The notes under the pieces were generated by a model. The model did no database searches. It saw nothing but the letters and a program-made list of their open reading frames with translations, and was not told the origin of the DNA. From Bacteroidota bacterium (lineage in GTDB: Bacteria; Bacteroidota; Bacteroidia; JABDFU01): 64,000 nucleotides of DNA. Shown here one piece after another: positions 29,539 to 36,746 of this stretch. Location: contig JABDFU010000004.1 in assembly GCA_013286385.1 (NCBI GenBank), forward strand, positions 18,069 through 82,068, in the 5' to 3' direction. The position numbers and the translations under genes are program-made. Numbering within the stretch: position 1 is the first letter of the stretch; each line of letters begins with the position of its first letter.

Positions 29539-29546
29539 CAAATTTA
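29539..29546 (-). promoter_or_regulatory. bioB: -7 box (TAAATTTG) of the biotin operon
   Basis: Exact TAnnTTTG on the minus strand in the 60-base divergent gap. Transcription would start near 29532, giving a leader of about 20 bases to bioB. It is 14 bases from an identical octamer facing trmD, so the two promoters overlap and may compete. Confidence 0.6.
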
Positions 29547-29560
29547 ATCTTTTAATTCAA

Positions 29561-29568
29561 TAAATTTG
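29561..29568 (+). promoter_or_regulatory. trmD: -7 box (TAAATTTG) of trmD
   Basis: Exact TAnnTTTG ending only four bases before the trmD ATG at 29573. The expected transcription start, five to seven bases past the box, would fall on or beside the start codon, so the mRNA would be leaderless or nearly so. Confidence 0.55.
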
Positions 29569-29572
29569 CAGG

Positions 29573-30247
29573 ATGCGGATAGATATTATTACCATTCATG
29601 CCGAACTTATCAAAAGTCCGTTTGAGCATTCTATTATAAAAAGAGCCCTTTCCAAGGGCCTTGCAGAGGTTAATTTTATAAACCTGCGCGATTTTTCAGA
29701 TACGAAGCACAAATCTGTCGACGATTACCAGTTTGGAGGAGGTGCCGGCATGGTGATGATGATTGAACCGCTGTCAAAATGCATTGAAAGCTTAAAAGCC
29801 GAGCGTAATTACGATGAAATTATTTACCTGAGCCCGGACGGAGGTCGTTTTGACCAGAAAACAGCTAATTTTCTGTCTACCTGCTCCAACCTGATGCTGG
29901 TATGTGGTCATTACAAAGGGATAGACGAACGGGTCAGGGAACTTTACATTACCAGAGAAATTTCGATAGGTGATTATGTGATATCCGGGGGAGAATTGGC
30001 GGCCGCCATTGTGGCGGATGCCGTAATTCGGCTGATTCCAGGGGTGCTTTCTGATGAAACTTCTGCCCTGTCAGATTCCTTTCAGGACGGCTTGCTTGCC
30101 CCGCCGGTCTATACCCGGCCTGCTGACTTTAAAGGGCTTCAGGTTCCGCAAATTTTGCTTTCAGGGGATCCCCGGAAGATTGAACAATGGAGAATGGAAC
30201 AGGCACTTGAGCGCACCCGCAAAAGGAGACCTGACCTGCTAATGTGA
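29573..30247 (+). CDS. trmD: tRNA (guanine37-N1)-methyltransferase
   Basis: Methylates G37 of tRNAs to prevent frameshifting; an essential SPOUT enzyme. The trefoil-knot SAM site is visible in [11 protein letters not shown] and [29 protein letters not shown], and the tRNA-binding region in [16 protein letters not shown]. At 224 aa it matches TrmD. It is not next to rpsP/rimM/rplS here, unlike in many other phyla. ATG 29573 begins [12 protein letters not shown], the conserved start. Confidence 0.97.
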   Translation: MRIDIITIHAELIKSPFEHSIIKRALSKGLAEVNFINLRDFSDTKHKSVDDYQFGGGAGMVMMIEPLSKCIESLKAERNYDEIIYLSPDGGRFDQKTANFLSTCSNLMLVCGHYKGIDERVRELYITREISIGDYVISGGELAAAIVADAVIRLIPGVLSDETSALSDSFQDGLLAPPVYTRPADFKGLQVPQILLSGDPRKIEQWRMEQALERTRKRRPDLLM

Positions 30248-30265
30248 TTTTAGGAAAAAAACCAT

Positions 30266-30273
30266 TACATTTG
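30266..30273 (+). promoter_or_regulatory. -7 box (TACATTTG) before the SiaB-like gene
   Basis: Exact TAnnTTTG, 30 bases before ATG 30304 and separate from trmD, suggesting that the SiaB/SiaC/serA group has its own promoter. Confidence 0.5.
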
Positions 30274-30303
30274 GTCTTTAATTGATTCTGCTAATTTAAT
30301 TCT

Positions 30304-30861
30304 ATGAGTGACGACACAGAGTTTATCGAGCACGCCTATAGTTTAATGTCTGATCAACAGATACTTCTGGCGTATCTGGGTGATGTAACTCCTGAATTGA
30401 TTAATGCCATCCTGAAAGGCGTAAAAAACGATTCCATAGCGTTTCAGGAGGAAGAACTGCTCACCAAAAAGAAGGTTTACAATATTATCGTTGAGTCGCT
30501 TGAAAACATCAACCGCCATTCGGATGTAGAGGAAAAGCAGCAGCACCTTTCCCTCTTTATTCTGGGAAAGGCCGGGAAGCATTATTACGTTATTTCCGGA
30601 AATTACATCTACAACAATCAGATTGATAAGCTTAAAAAAATGATTGACGAGGTAAATGCGCTTGACAAAGACGACATCAAGAAAATCTACCGCAATATTC
30701 TGGCTGAGGGAAAACTCTCGGTAAAAGGAGGAGCCGGGCTGGGTATTATTGATATGGCCATTAAGTCAGGAAACAAACTCGATTACGAGTTCATTCCGAC
30801 CGGAAACGACATTTCATTTTACATTTTAAAAACCCAGATCAGCGCAGAATTAGCAGTTTAA
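30304..30861 (+). CDS. SiaB-like protein kinase (DUF6272)
   Basis: A 185-aa soluble protein with a GHKL-type ATP-binding fold: an N-box-like helix (VYNIIVESLENINRHS, about 58-74) and a G-box-like GGAGLGIIDMAIKSG (about 141-155). This pattern matches the SiaB family, which in Pseudomonas phosphorylates the partner SiaC and thereby controls the diguanylate cyclase SiaD. A SiaC-like gene follows after 22 bases, supporting the call. No SiaA phosphatase or SiaD cyclase is present in the window. Confidence 0.75.
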   Translation: MSDDTEFIEHAYSLMSDQQILLAYLGDVTPELINAILKGVKNDSIAFQEEELLTKKKVYNIIVESLENINRHSDVEEKQQHLSLFILGKAGKHYYVISGNYIYNNQIDKLKKMIDEVNALDKDDIKKIYRNILAEGKLSVKGGAGLGIIDMAIKSGNKLDYEFIPTGNDISFYILKTQISAELAV

Positions 30862-30883
30862 CACACATTGTAAAGAGATTTAT

Positions 30884-31288
30884 ATGGACGCATTAATCAT
30901 TGAACAAACAGAGTTTTCGCCAAAAGTAGTATTGGACCCTGTAAACAATAAATTTGAAATTTCGGGAGAGTCCAGGCCTGAAAACGCAAGCAAATTTTAC
31001 GAACCCATTGTTAAGTGGCTTGAACAGTATCAGGCCGTCCTCTTTTACCAGAAAGGACAAAGCGGAAAAGCCAACAAAGTAGTTTTCGATATTTCCCTTG
31101 ATTATTTCAACTCTACCTCAGCCAAGCATTTACTCGATATCCTGAAACAATTAGACAATTATTACAATGAGGGCCACGAGGCGCTGATTCGCTGGTTCTA
31201 TTACGAACAGGACGAAGACATGCGCGATTCGGGAGAGGAATTCAGCAAACTAATAAACGTACCTATCGAATTCATCGTTAGGGAATAA
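30884..31288 (+). CDS. SiaC-like regulatory protein (DUF1987)
   Basis: A 134-aa protein with the DUF1987 core: KVVLDPVNNKFEISGESRPEN, a central strand (VVFDISLDYFNSTSAKHLLDILKQL) containing the Ser/Thr pair where SiaC is phosphorylated, and WFYYEQDEDMRDSGEEF. In Pseudomonas the unphosphorylated SiaC activates the diguanylate cyclase SiaD; in other species the output is unknown. It is 10 bases ahead of serA, so the signalling pair is in one transcript with serine biosynthesis. Confidence 0.82.
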   Translation: MDALIIEQTEFSPKVVLDPVNNKFEISGESRPENASKFYEPIVKWLEQYQAVLFYQKGQSGKANKVVFDISLDYFNSTSAKHLLDILKQLDNYYNEGHEALIRWFYYEQDEDMRDSGEEFSKLINVPIEFIVRE

Positions 31289-31298
31289 TTTTACCTGT

Positions 31299-32246
31299 AT
31301 GAAAAAAATTTTAGCGAACGATGGGATCGATGCCCAGGGAAAAAGCCTGCTCGAAAAAGCAGGCTTTACTGTAATAACCGAAAAAATTGCACAGGAAGAC
31401 CTGGCCCAGGCCATTAATAAAAATAACTACGATGGTCTTACTGTAAGAAGTGCAACCAAAGTACGTAAAGACATCATTGATGCCTGCCCTAACCTCAAAC
31501 TGATCGGACGCGGGGGCGTAGGGATGGACAATATTGATGTCGAATACGCCAAAACCAAAGGCCTTCAAGTGGTGAATACACCTGCCGCCTCCTCCCTGGC
31601 TGTCGCAGAATTGGTTTTTGCCCACCTTTTTAATGCGGTTCGCTTTTTGTATGACAGCAACCGCCAGATGCCGCTGACAGGAAGCACCCAGTTCGATGCC
31701 CTTAAGAAAAAGTACGCCAAAGGAACGGAGTTAAAAGGCAAGACCATGGGTATTATTGGGTTCGGCAGGATCGGTCAGGCCGTGGCTAAAATCGCGCTTG
31801 GCACAGGAATGAAAGTCATTGCCACGGACCCCTTTATACGTGAGGCGAACCTTGAAATCGAAATTGCAGGTGCGAATCCGGTCAAGGTCGTTATAAAAAC
31901 CATTCCAATGGAAGAAGTGCTCAGGAGTGCCGATTTCGTCACCCTGCATGTTCCCTCCGGAAAAGTGATCACGTCAAAAGAATTTTCGATAATGAAAAAA
32001 GGAGTTATCGTGGTGAATGCTTCCCGGGGAGGAGTAATTGATGAGAACGACCTGATCGCAGCTCTCAATCAGGGTATAGTCTCCCATGCCTGTCTCGATG
32101 TTTTTGAAAACGAACCTACACCAAGTCCGGCTATTTTAACTCATCCTAAAATTTCCCTTACACCCCATATCGGAGCAGCGACTGAAGAAGCCCAGGAACG
32201 TATTGGCATTGAGCTTGCGGAATTGATTATCTCCAGGCTTAAATAA
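31299..32246 (+). CDS. serA: D-3-phosphoglycerate dehydrogenase (short form)
   Basis: NAD-dependent oxidation of 3-phosphoglycerate, the first step to serine. A 315-aa D-isomer 2-hydroxyacid dehydrogenase with NAD-binding GIIGFGRIGQAVAKIALG, the substrate motif GRGGVGMDNID, arginine in NASRGGVIDE, and the His/Glu pair in LTPHIGAATEEAQERIG. It lacks the C-terminal ACT/ASB domains of long SerA, as is usual in Bacteroidota. It is followed after 13 bases by the DUF1015 gene, its regular neighbour in this phylum. Confidence 0.9.
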   Translation: MKKILANDGIDAQGKSLLEKAGFTVITEKIAQEDLAQAINKNNYDGLTVRSATKVRKDIIDACPNLKLIGRGGVGMDNIDVEYAKTKGLQVVNTPAASSLAVAELVFAHLFNAVRFLYDSNRQMPLTGSTQFDALKKKYAKGTELKGKTMGIIGFGRIGQAVAKIALGTGMKVIATDPFIREANLEIEIAGANPVKVVIKTIPMEEVLRSADFVTLHVPSGKVITSKEFSIMKKGVIVVNASRGGVIDENDLIAALNQGIVSHACLDVFENEPTPSPAILTHPKISLTPHIGAATEEAQERIGIELAELIISRLK

Positions 32247-32259
32247 TCCGAAGCTGCTG

Positions 32260-33504
32260 ATGGCGAATATCATCCCCTTTAAGGGAATACGACCGGCCGG
32301 CGACAAAGTTCAGTTTGTCGCTTCCAGATCAGTCGACGGGTATACCAGAAACGAATTACAGGATAAACTCCGCAGCAACCCCTATTCCTTTCTGCACATT
32401 ATCAATCCCGATTTTCAGGATGGTATACATACGCAGCCCGGCAGTGTAGAGCGCCTGAAAAAAATAAAACTCCGTTACCGGCAGTTCAGGGAGAATGGAA
32501 ACCTGAAACAAGACCAGCAGCTTTCGTACTATGTTTACCGCCAGCAAAAAAATTCTACCACCTTTACCGGAATAATCGGATGCAGCAGTATTGACGACTA
32601 TTTCAGCGGGGTAATCAAAATCCACGAGCAAACCCTAACTGAACGGGAAGAAAAACTGAAGGACTACCTGGATATTTGCCAGTTCAACGCTGAACCGGTT
32701 CTGTTCAGCTACCCCAATGACAGTGAGATTGACCGGATAACGCAGCGTATCTGCCTGGAAACTCCGGCCAACGACTTCAGCACAACCGACCAGGTCAGAC
32801 ACCAACTCTGGATGGTGAGTGATCCCGGATACGTTACACTGATCAGGGAACGCTTCAGACAGATTCAGTCGGTATACATCGCCGACGGACACCATCGATC
32901 TGCATCTTCTGCCTTGCTGGGCAAGTCAAGAAGAGCTGAAAATCCCGGATACAAAGGCGATGAACCTTATAATTATTACCTGGGTATCTTTTTTCCCGAA
33001 ACCCAGCTTAAAATTTATGATTTCAACCGGGTTGTACACGACTTAAACAAGCTCAGTACAGCTGAGTTTCTTCAACGGATTTCTGAGAAGTTCGAAATGG
33101 AAGAAAAAGGATCAACCGTTTATGCACCGGTTCGGAAACACAACTTCAGTATGTATCTGAATTCAAACTGGTATTCGCTGACCGCAAAACCACGGATCAT
33201 ACACGATATTGAACCTGTGGGATCACTCGATGCTTTTATCCTGACCGAACATATCCTCTCCCCCATTCTTGGCATACACGACTTAAAAACAGACAGCCGG
33301 ATAAAATTCATTCCAGGTGTAAAAGGAATGCAGGCCCTGCAAACCAAAGTGGACAGCAGAGATGCCGTAGCCTTCGGACTTTATCCCGTAGCTATGGAAC
33401 AACTCAAACGCATCGCCGATACGCATTCGATTATGCCGCCCAAAACTACATGGGTGGAACCGAAGCTGAGAAGCGGGTTGGTAATTTATAGTTTGAGTGA
33501 TTAG
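32260..33504 (+). CDS. DUF1015 family protein
   Basis: A 414-aa protein starting MANIIPFKGIRPAGDK. Family features include PYSFLHIINPDF, the central YIADGHHRSASS motif with paired histidines, and NYYLGIFFPETQL. The biochemical role is uncertain; genes of this family lie next to serA and serC in many genomes and a link to serine metabolism has been suggested. The protein is of the usual length. Confidence 0.9.
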   Translation: MANIIPFKGIRPAGDKVQFVASRSVDGYTRNELQDKLRSNPYSFLHIINPDFQDGIHTQPGSVERLKKIKLRYRQFRENGNLKQDQQLSYYVYRQQKNSTTFTGIIGCSSIDDYFSGVIKIHEQTLTEREEKLKDYLDICQFNAEPVLFSYPNDSEIDRITQRICLETPANDFSTTDQVRHQLWMVSDPGYVTLIRERFRQIQSVYIADGHHRSASSALLGKSRRAENPGYKGDEPYNYYLGIFFPETQLKIYDFNRVVHDLNKLSTAEFLQRISEKFEMEEKGSTVYAPVRKHNFSMYLNSNWYSLTAKPRIIHDIEPVGSLDAFILTEHILSPILGIHDLKTDSRIKFIPGVKGMQALQTKVDSRDAVAFGLYPVAMEQLKRIADTHSIMPPKTTWVEPKLRSGLVIYSLSD

Positions 33505-33519
33505 CCAATAGGGATTAAA

Positions 33520-34173
33520 TTGAATATTGCAGAAAATATATTAAAGTTCAAACAAGAGCTGCCAGAGTCAGTTCTGTTGCTGGCTGTTTCGAAGACGCAT
33601 TCTGCAGATCTGGTAATGCAGGCCTATAAAGCCGGCCAAAGGGATTTCGGAGAAAACAAGGTTCAGGAATTGATTTCAAAGCAGGTCCAGCTTCCTGCCG
33701 ATATCCGCTGGCACCTGATCGGGCATCTTCAGTCCAACAAAGTCAAATACATCGCTCCCTTTATCAGCCTTATTCATTCCGTAGACAGCCTTGGCCTGTT
33801 GGAAGAAATAAACAAACAGGCGCTTAAAAACAACCGTATCATTGATTGCCTTCTTCAGATTTATATCGCCGGTGAAGAAACCAAATACGGATTAAGTTTT
33901 GAGGAAGCCAGGCAAATTCTGATTTCGGATGCCTTCAGGAATCTCAACAATATCAGGATAACCGGATTGATGGGAATGGCCTCCAATACTGAAGATCAAA
34001 ACCTTATCCGGTCTGAATTCAGGGGCTTGCATGATTTTTTTATTCAGCTTTCCCATGTAAATTTTAAACCCGAAATCCTCAGCATGGGTATGAGTTCCGA
34101 TTATAAAATTGCCATAGAGGAAGGCAGTACACTTATTCGGGCCGGCAGCCTTATTTTCGGCAGCAGAATTTAA
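33520..34173 (+). CDS. YggS/PROSC-type pyridoxal phosphate homeostasis protein
   Basis: A 217-aa single-domain PLP-binding barrel. The PLP lysine is in LLAVSKTHSAD; FGENKVQEL, WHLIGHLQSNKVKY, HSVDSL and LSMGMSSDYKIAIEEGSTLIRAGSLIFG are characteristic. It buffers free PLP rather than catalysing a known reaction. It starts with TTG at 33520, 16 bases after the DUF1015 stop; no ATG fits the conserved beginning. Confidence 0.93.
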   Translation: MNIAENILKFKQELPESVLLLAVSKTHSADLVMQAYKAGQRDFGENKVQELISKQVQLPADIRWHLIGHLQSNKVKYIAPFISLIHSVDSLGLLEEINKQALKNNRIIDCLLQIYIAGEETKYGLSFEEARQILISDAFRNLNNIRITGLMGMASNTEDQNLIRSEFRGLHDFFIQLSHVNFKPEILSMGMSSDYKIAIEEGSTLIRAGSLIFGSRI

Positions 34174-34205
34174 GTGTATAGATTAAAACAGATCTGAAAG
34201 ATTTC

Positions 34206-34213
34206 TATTTTTG
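34206..34213 (+). promoter_or_regulatory. -7 box (TATTTTTG) before the HEAT-like hypothetical gene
   Basis: Exact TAnnTTTG ending 21 bases before ATG 34235. An in-frame TTG at 34211 lies inside the box, so ATG 34235 is the better start. Confidence 0.5.
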
Positions 34214-34234
34214 TCTTCTCAAATTTCGCTTTTC

Positions 34235-34735
34235 ATGAACAAGAATTCTGAAAACAACAAAAACTATTTCGACCCCAAGGAGTACAATTCGCTGATTGTT
34301 GGAGCCGAAGAAAAAAAGGCAAGCGCCAAAAACAAAGCCAGCCTTATTGCTCTTCTTACCGACTCCCACAACAGGGACGTGCGGGAAGACGTATTAAAGC
34401 TGATCAAGAAAGAGCCCAGATCCCTTGAATTTCTGATTGACGCCATCGAAGACAAGAAACTAAAAAAATACCGGATTGAGCTCATTTCAGCCTGCTGGGA
34501 ATCGGGTATCGACTGCAGAAACAAGCTCCTTTATTTCGTTCAGCTGGCCACCAGCTCGGATTACCTCTGCTGTATAGAAGCTTTCAGCGTCGTTGATGGA
34601 ATGGACATGCCACTCGATCAGAAAGAACTGCAGAAATCAATTGAGCACCTCAATACCTACCTCAGCAGTTCCTCAGACGAAAAAACCACGTTGTTAAAGG
34701 AACTGGGGCTTCTTCTGGAATCTTACAAGGAATAA
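34235..34735 (+). CDS. Hypothetical alpha-helical (HEAT-like) protein
   Basis: A 166-aa soluble protein with short repeated helix pairs (KASLIALLTDSHNRDVREDVLKLIKKE, LEFLIDAIEDKKLKKYRIELISACWESG) resembling HEAT or armadillo-type repeats. No enzyme motif is seen. It is conserved-looking but not recognised by name. It is probably the last gene before tRNA-Asp and has its own promoter-like box. Confidence 0.65.
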   Translation: MNKNSENNKNYFDPKEYNSLIVGAEEKKASAKNKASLIALLTDSHNRDVREDVLKLIKKEPRSLEFLIDAIEDKKLKKYRIELISACWESGIDCRNKLLYFVQLATSSDYLCCIEAFSVVDGMDMPLDQKELQKSIEHLNTYLSSSSDEKTTLLKELGLLLESYKE

Positions 34736-34789
34736 TTGATTTTTTTGCCCAAAAAGTCCGGTCCCCCTACCCAGGAATATTAAGTAAAT

Positions 34790-34820
34790 TTTGGCTATTC
34801 ACTTAAAAAGTATATTTTTG
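34790..34820 (+). promoter_or_regulatory. Consensus promoter of tRNA-Asp (TTTG-N19-TATTTTTG)
   Basis: TTTG at 34790-34793 and TATTTTTG at 34813-34820 are separated by 19 bases, the textbook Bacteroidota spacing. Transcription would start near 34826, about 12 bases before the tRNA. This is the best full promoter match noticed in the window. Confidence 0.8.
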
Positions 34821-34837
34821 CACTCCTCAAGACCAAA

Positions 34838-34911
34838 GGACTGGTAGTTCAGCTGGTTAGAATACGTGCCTGTCACGCACGGGGTCGCGGGTTCGAGTCC
34901 CGTCCAGTCCG
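34838..34911 (+). tRNA. tRNA-Asp(GTC)
   Basis: A complete cloverleaf: acceptor GGACTGG/CCAGTCC with discriminator G at 34911, anticodon stem GTGCC/GGCAC-type pairing around the GTC anticodon, and T arm GCGGG TTCGAGT CCCGT. CCA is not encoded. It has a consensus promoter upstream and a hairpin terminator 17 bases downstream. Confidence 0.96.
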
Positions 34912-34927
34912 CTGATGAATCAAATGA

Positions 34928-34951
34928 ACCTCGCCAACGGCGAGGTTTTTT
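34928..34951 (+). terminator. Rho-independent terminator of tRNA-Asp
   Basis: Perfect 8-bp stem ACCTCGCC/GGCGAGGT with a 3-base loop, the last pair running into six T residues. It is placed 17 bases after the tRNA. Confidence 0.85.
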
Positions 34952-34961
34952 GTTTTCCGGA

Positions 34962-34989
34962 AAGTCTGAAAGCTTGCTTTCAGAGACTT
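34962..34989 (+). other. Bulged hairpin, unit A
   Basis: AAGTCT GAAAGC / GCTTTC (AG bulge) AGACTT: two 6-bp helices with a two-base bulge on the 3' side and a TT centre. The same architecture recurs at 35146-35173 with compensatory changes, so the RNA or DNA structure appears to be under selection. Function unknown. Confidence 0.7.
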
Positions 34990-35109
34990 GGAGGAAAATA
35001 AAAAACAGCCTGAAAGGCTTCACTTGATTGTGACTCCGGGACGCCGAGGGTCCATGAGCCGACAAAGGAGGCGAATAATTCCGTCCAATCCACGAATGAG
35101 TAAAACGAG

Positions 35110-35135
35110 TCCCGCCCACTTGGGCGGGATTTTTT
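35110..35135 (+). terminator. Terminator-like hairpin, unit B
   Basis: TCCCGCCCA/TGGGCGGGA, nine pairs closed by two bases (fewer in practice), followed by six T. It occupies the same place in unit B as the tRNA-Asp terminator in unit A. No tRNA or gene precedes it now. Confidence 0.7.
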
Positions 35136-35145
35136 ATTTCCAGAA

Positions 35146-35173
35146 AAGCCTAAGAGCTTGCTCTTAAAGGCTT
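35146..35173 (+). other. Bulged hairpin, unit B
   Basis: AAGCCT AAGAGC / GCTCTT (AA bulge) AGGCTT. Compared with unit A three base pairs are changed on both sides (T-A to C-G, G-C to A-T, A-T to G-C) while pairing, bulge size and centre stay the same. Confidence 0.7.
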
Positions 35174-35255
35174 GTAAGGAAATAAAACAGCCTGCTAAAT
35201 TTTGGGGGCTAAAGGGAAGGATATAGAGCGCTAAAATGACCTTAAGGCCATAGAA

Positions 35256-35519
35256 GTGCCCCTATTTGACGAATTTCACAAGCACTTGATTGAAAAAGGA
35301 CTTACGAGCAGAGAAGCGGACCGTTACAAAAATGATAGCCGAAGCTTCATTGGCTTTTGTTCCATAAAACTCAACATCAGTAGCCTGGCAGACATATCGC
35401 GACCGATGCTTTCGAAGCATTTGGATAAAATGCAAAGGGCAAGCGGGAACAGTGAAAACCTGAACGAAGAAAAATACAGGAAAAATTGTAAGAATTTCAG
35501 ATGTACTTATTATCCTTAG
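35256..35519 (+). pseudogene. Tyrosine recombinase (integrase) N-terminal fragment
   Basis: A GTG-started frame of 87 aa resembles the SAM-like core-binding domain of tyrosine recombinases (FHKHLIEKGLTSREADRYKNDSRSFIGFC, then SRPMLSKHLDKMQ). The catalytic domain with the Arg-His-Arg-Tyr residues is absent; the frame ends after an unrelated-looking tail and overlaps the end of a convergent response regulator gene by 23 bases. Its position 340 bases from tRNA-Asp fits a decayed island integrase. Confidence 0.55.
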
Positions 35520-36129
35520 CTTCTTTAATTGCATCTTCGCGGGAGTGGACATTTAATTTGCTGTATATATTTTTAATATGGGATTTGACCGTTTCCAGAT
35601 CAATAAACATATCTTTTGCAATCTTATTTCTGCTTTTCCCTTTAGCAACCTGCTCCAGTATTTCTGTTTCTCTGCGTGTCAAAGGGGAATCCTGATTTTT
35701 ATGAAATGACTTAATTACAATTTTTGCTATATTCATACTCATTGGCGCACCTCCGTCTGAAACTTCCTGGATAGCTTCAATAATTTTTTCCGTTGAGCAG
35801 TTTTTGGTAAGGTAACCCGAAGCTCCGTTTTTCAGAGCACTGAAAACCAAATCTTCATTGTCAAATACGGTGAGCATGATAATGTTACAGGAGGGTAAAG
35901 TAGATTTAATTTTGGATATAGAGTCAATTCCCTTTATGCCTGGGAGCTCAATATCAAGTAAAACTACATGAGGTTGGTCAATGGGTAGACTTTTGAGTGC
36001 ATCTTCCACATTTGAATAGGAACTGACTACCGTATAATTTACTACTGCATTTATAAGGTACGAAAACCCTTCTCTGATTGTCTTATCATCTTCAATGATA
36101 ACAACGCGAATTTGTTTTTCTTTTATCAT
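35497..36129 (-). CDS. NarL/LuxR-family response regulator
   Basis: A two-domain regulator of 210 aa. The receiver domain has the acidic pair IIEDD, the phosphorylation site Asp59 in VVLLDIELPG, and a threonine/lysine switch (MLTVFD, LTKN). A LuxR-type helix-turn-helix follows (LTRRETEILEQVAKGKSRNKIAKDMFIDLETVKSHIKNIYSKL). Its start overlaps the stop of the histidine kinase gene upstream by 4 bases. The kinase is truncated, so its phosphorylation source is uncertain. Confidence 0.9.
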   Translation of the reverse strand: MIKEKQIRVVIIEDDKTIREGFSYLINAVVNYTVVSSYSNVEDALKSLPIDQPHVVLLDIELPGIKGIDSISKIKSTLPSCNIIMLTVFDNEDLVFSALKNGASGYLTKNCSTEKIIEAIQEVSDGGAPMSMNIAKIVIKSFHKNQDSPLTRRETEILEQVAKGKSRNKIAKDMFIDLETVKSHIKNIYSKLNVHSREDAIKEAKDNKYI

Positions 36130-36746
36130 TCCTTTGTTTTGATTGAATTGTTTGGCAAATCAATTTTTATTTCTGTTCCTTCTCCCGGAACGGAACTGAT
36201 ATTAATTACCCCGTTCATACGAATTACCCGGTTTCGGATATTTTTTAATCCGTTCCCAGGGTATGAATCTGTTGTTTTAAAACTCTTTCCATTATCTCTA
36301 ATAAAAAGAGTAATATTCCCAGAATCTGATATACTTATCTTCACGCTGACCTTGGCAGCATTCGAATGTTTAAGTATATTATTGTAAATTTCCTTGAAAA
36401 CCATTATCAGGTTTCTGGTAATATCCAGTTTTAACTTTGAGCTTTGTGGATTTACATTGTGTTCATATTCAAAATCCATTGAAGTGTATTGAAAAAGTTC
36501 TGTTCCAATATCTTTGAGATGCTCTATTGTTTCATAAACATCATCACTCTGATTATTCAGAGACCATAGAATATCCCTTGTTCCATTATATAGATTCAAG
36601 ATGTTTTCCTTTATTTGTTGCAAAATTTTGGCAGATTCAGGGTCTGCTTCTTTTAGTTTAAGTATATCAGTTAATCTGACACCCGAACAGGTATTTGAAA
36701 TGGGAAAAAGCGAAATGAAGAGGATGCAGGGAGAAATAAGAACCAT
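36126..36746 (-). pseudogene. Sensor histidine kinase (NarX/DesK-like), 5'-truncated
   Basis: The conserved part has the tail of the dimerisation helix pair (ILQQIKENILNLYNGTRDILWSLNNQSDD) and a HATPase domain with N box VFKEIYNNILKHSNAA, G1 FIRDNGKSF and G2 YPGNGLKNIRNRVIRMNG. The sensor domain, membrane segments and phospho-accepting histidine are missing. The 5' portion (above about 36680) reads as non-homologous sequence antisense to a DUF885 gene. The original promoter is lost. It could still be translated but is unlikely to signal. Confidence 0.7.

Larger units (their letters stand above)
34899..35200. repeat. Two diverged tandem units (~180 bp apart) starting with the tRNA-Asp 3' end
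   Basis: Unit A (34899-35008) and unit B (35080-35194) have the same order: tRNA-3'-end-like sequence (ccgtccagtccgc versus ccgtccaatccac), a short spacer, a G+C-rich terminator-like hairpin with T-run, a 12-bp bulged hairpin, and an A-rich tail ending acagcctg. Bases differ but structures are kept. The 70 bases between them (35010-35079) hold no recognised feature. No gene lies in 34912-35255. Confidence 0.75.
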
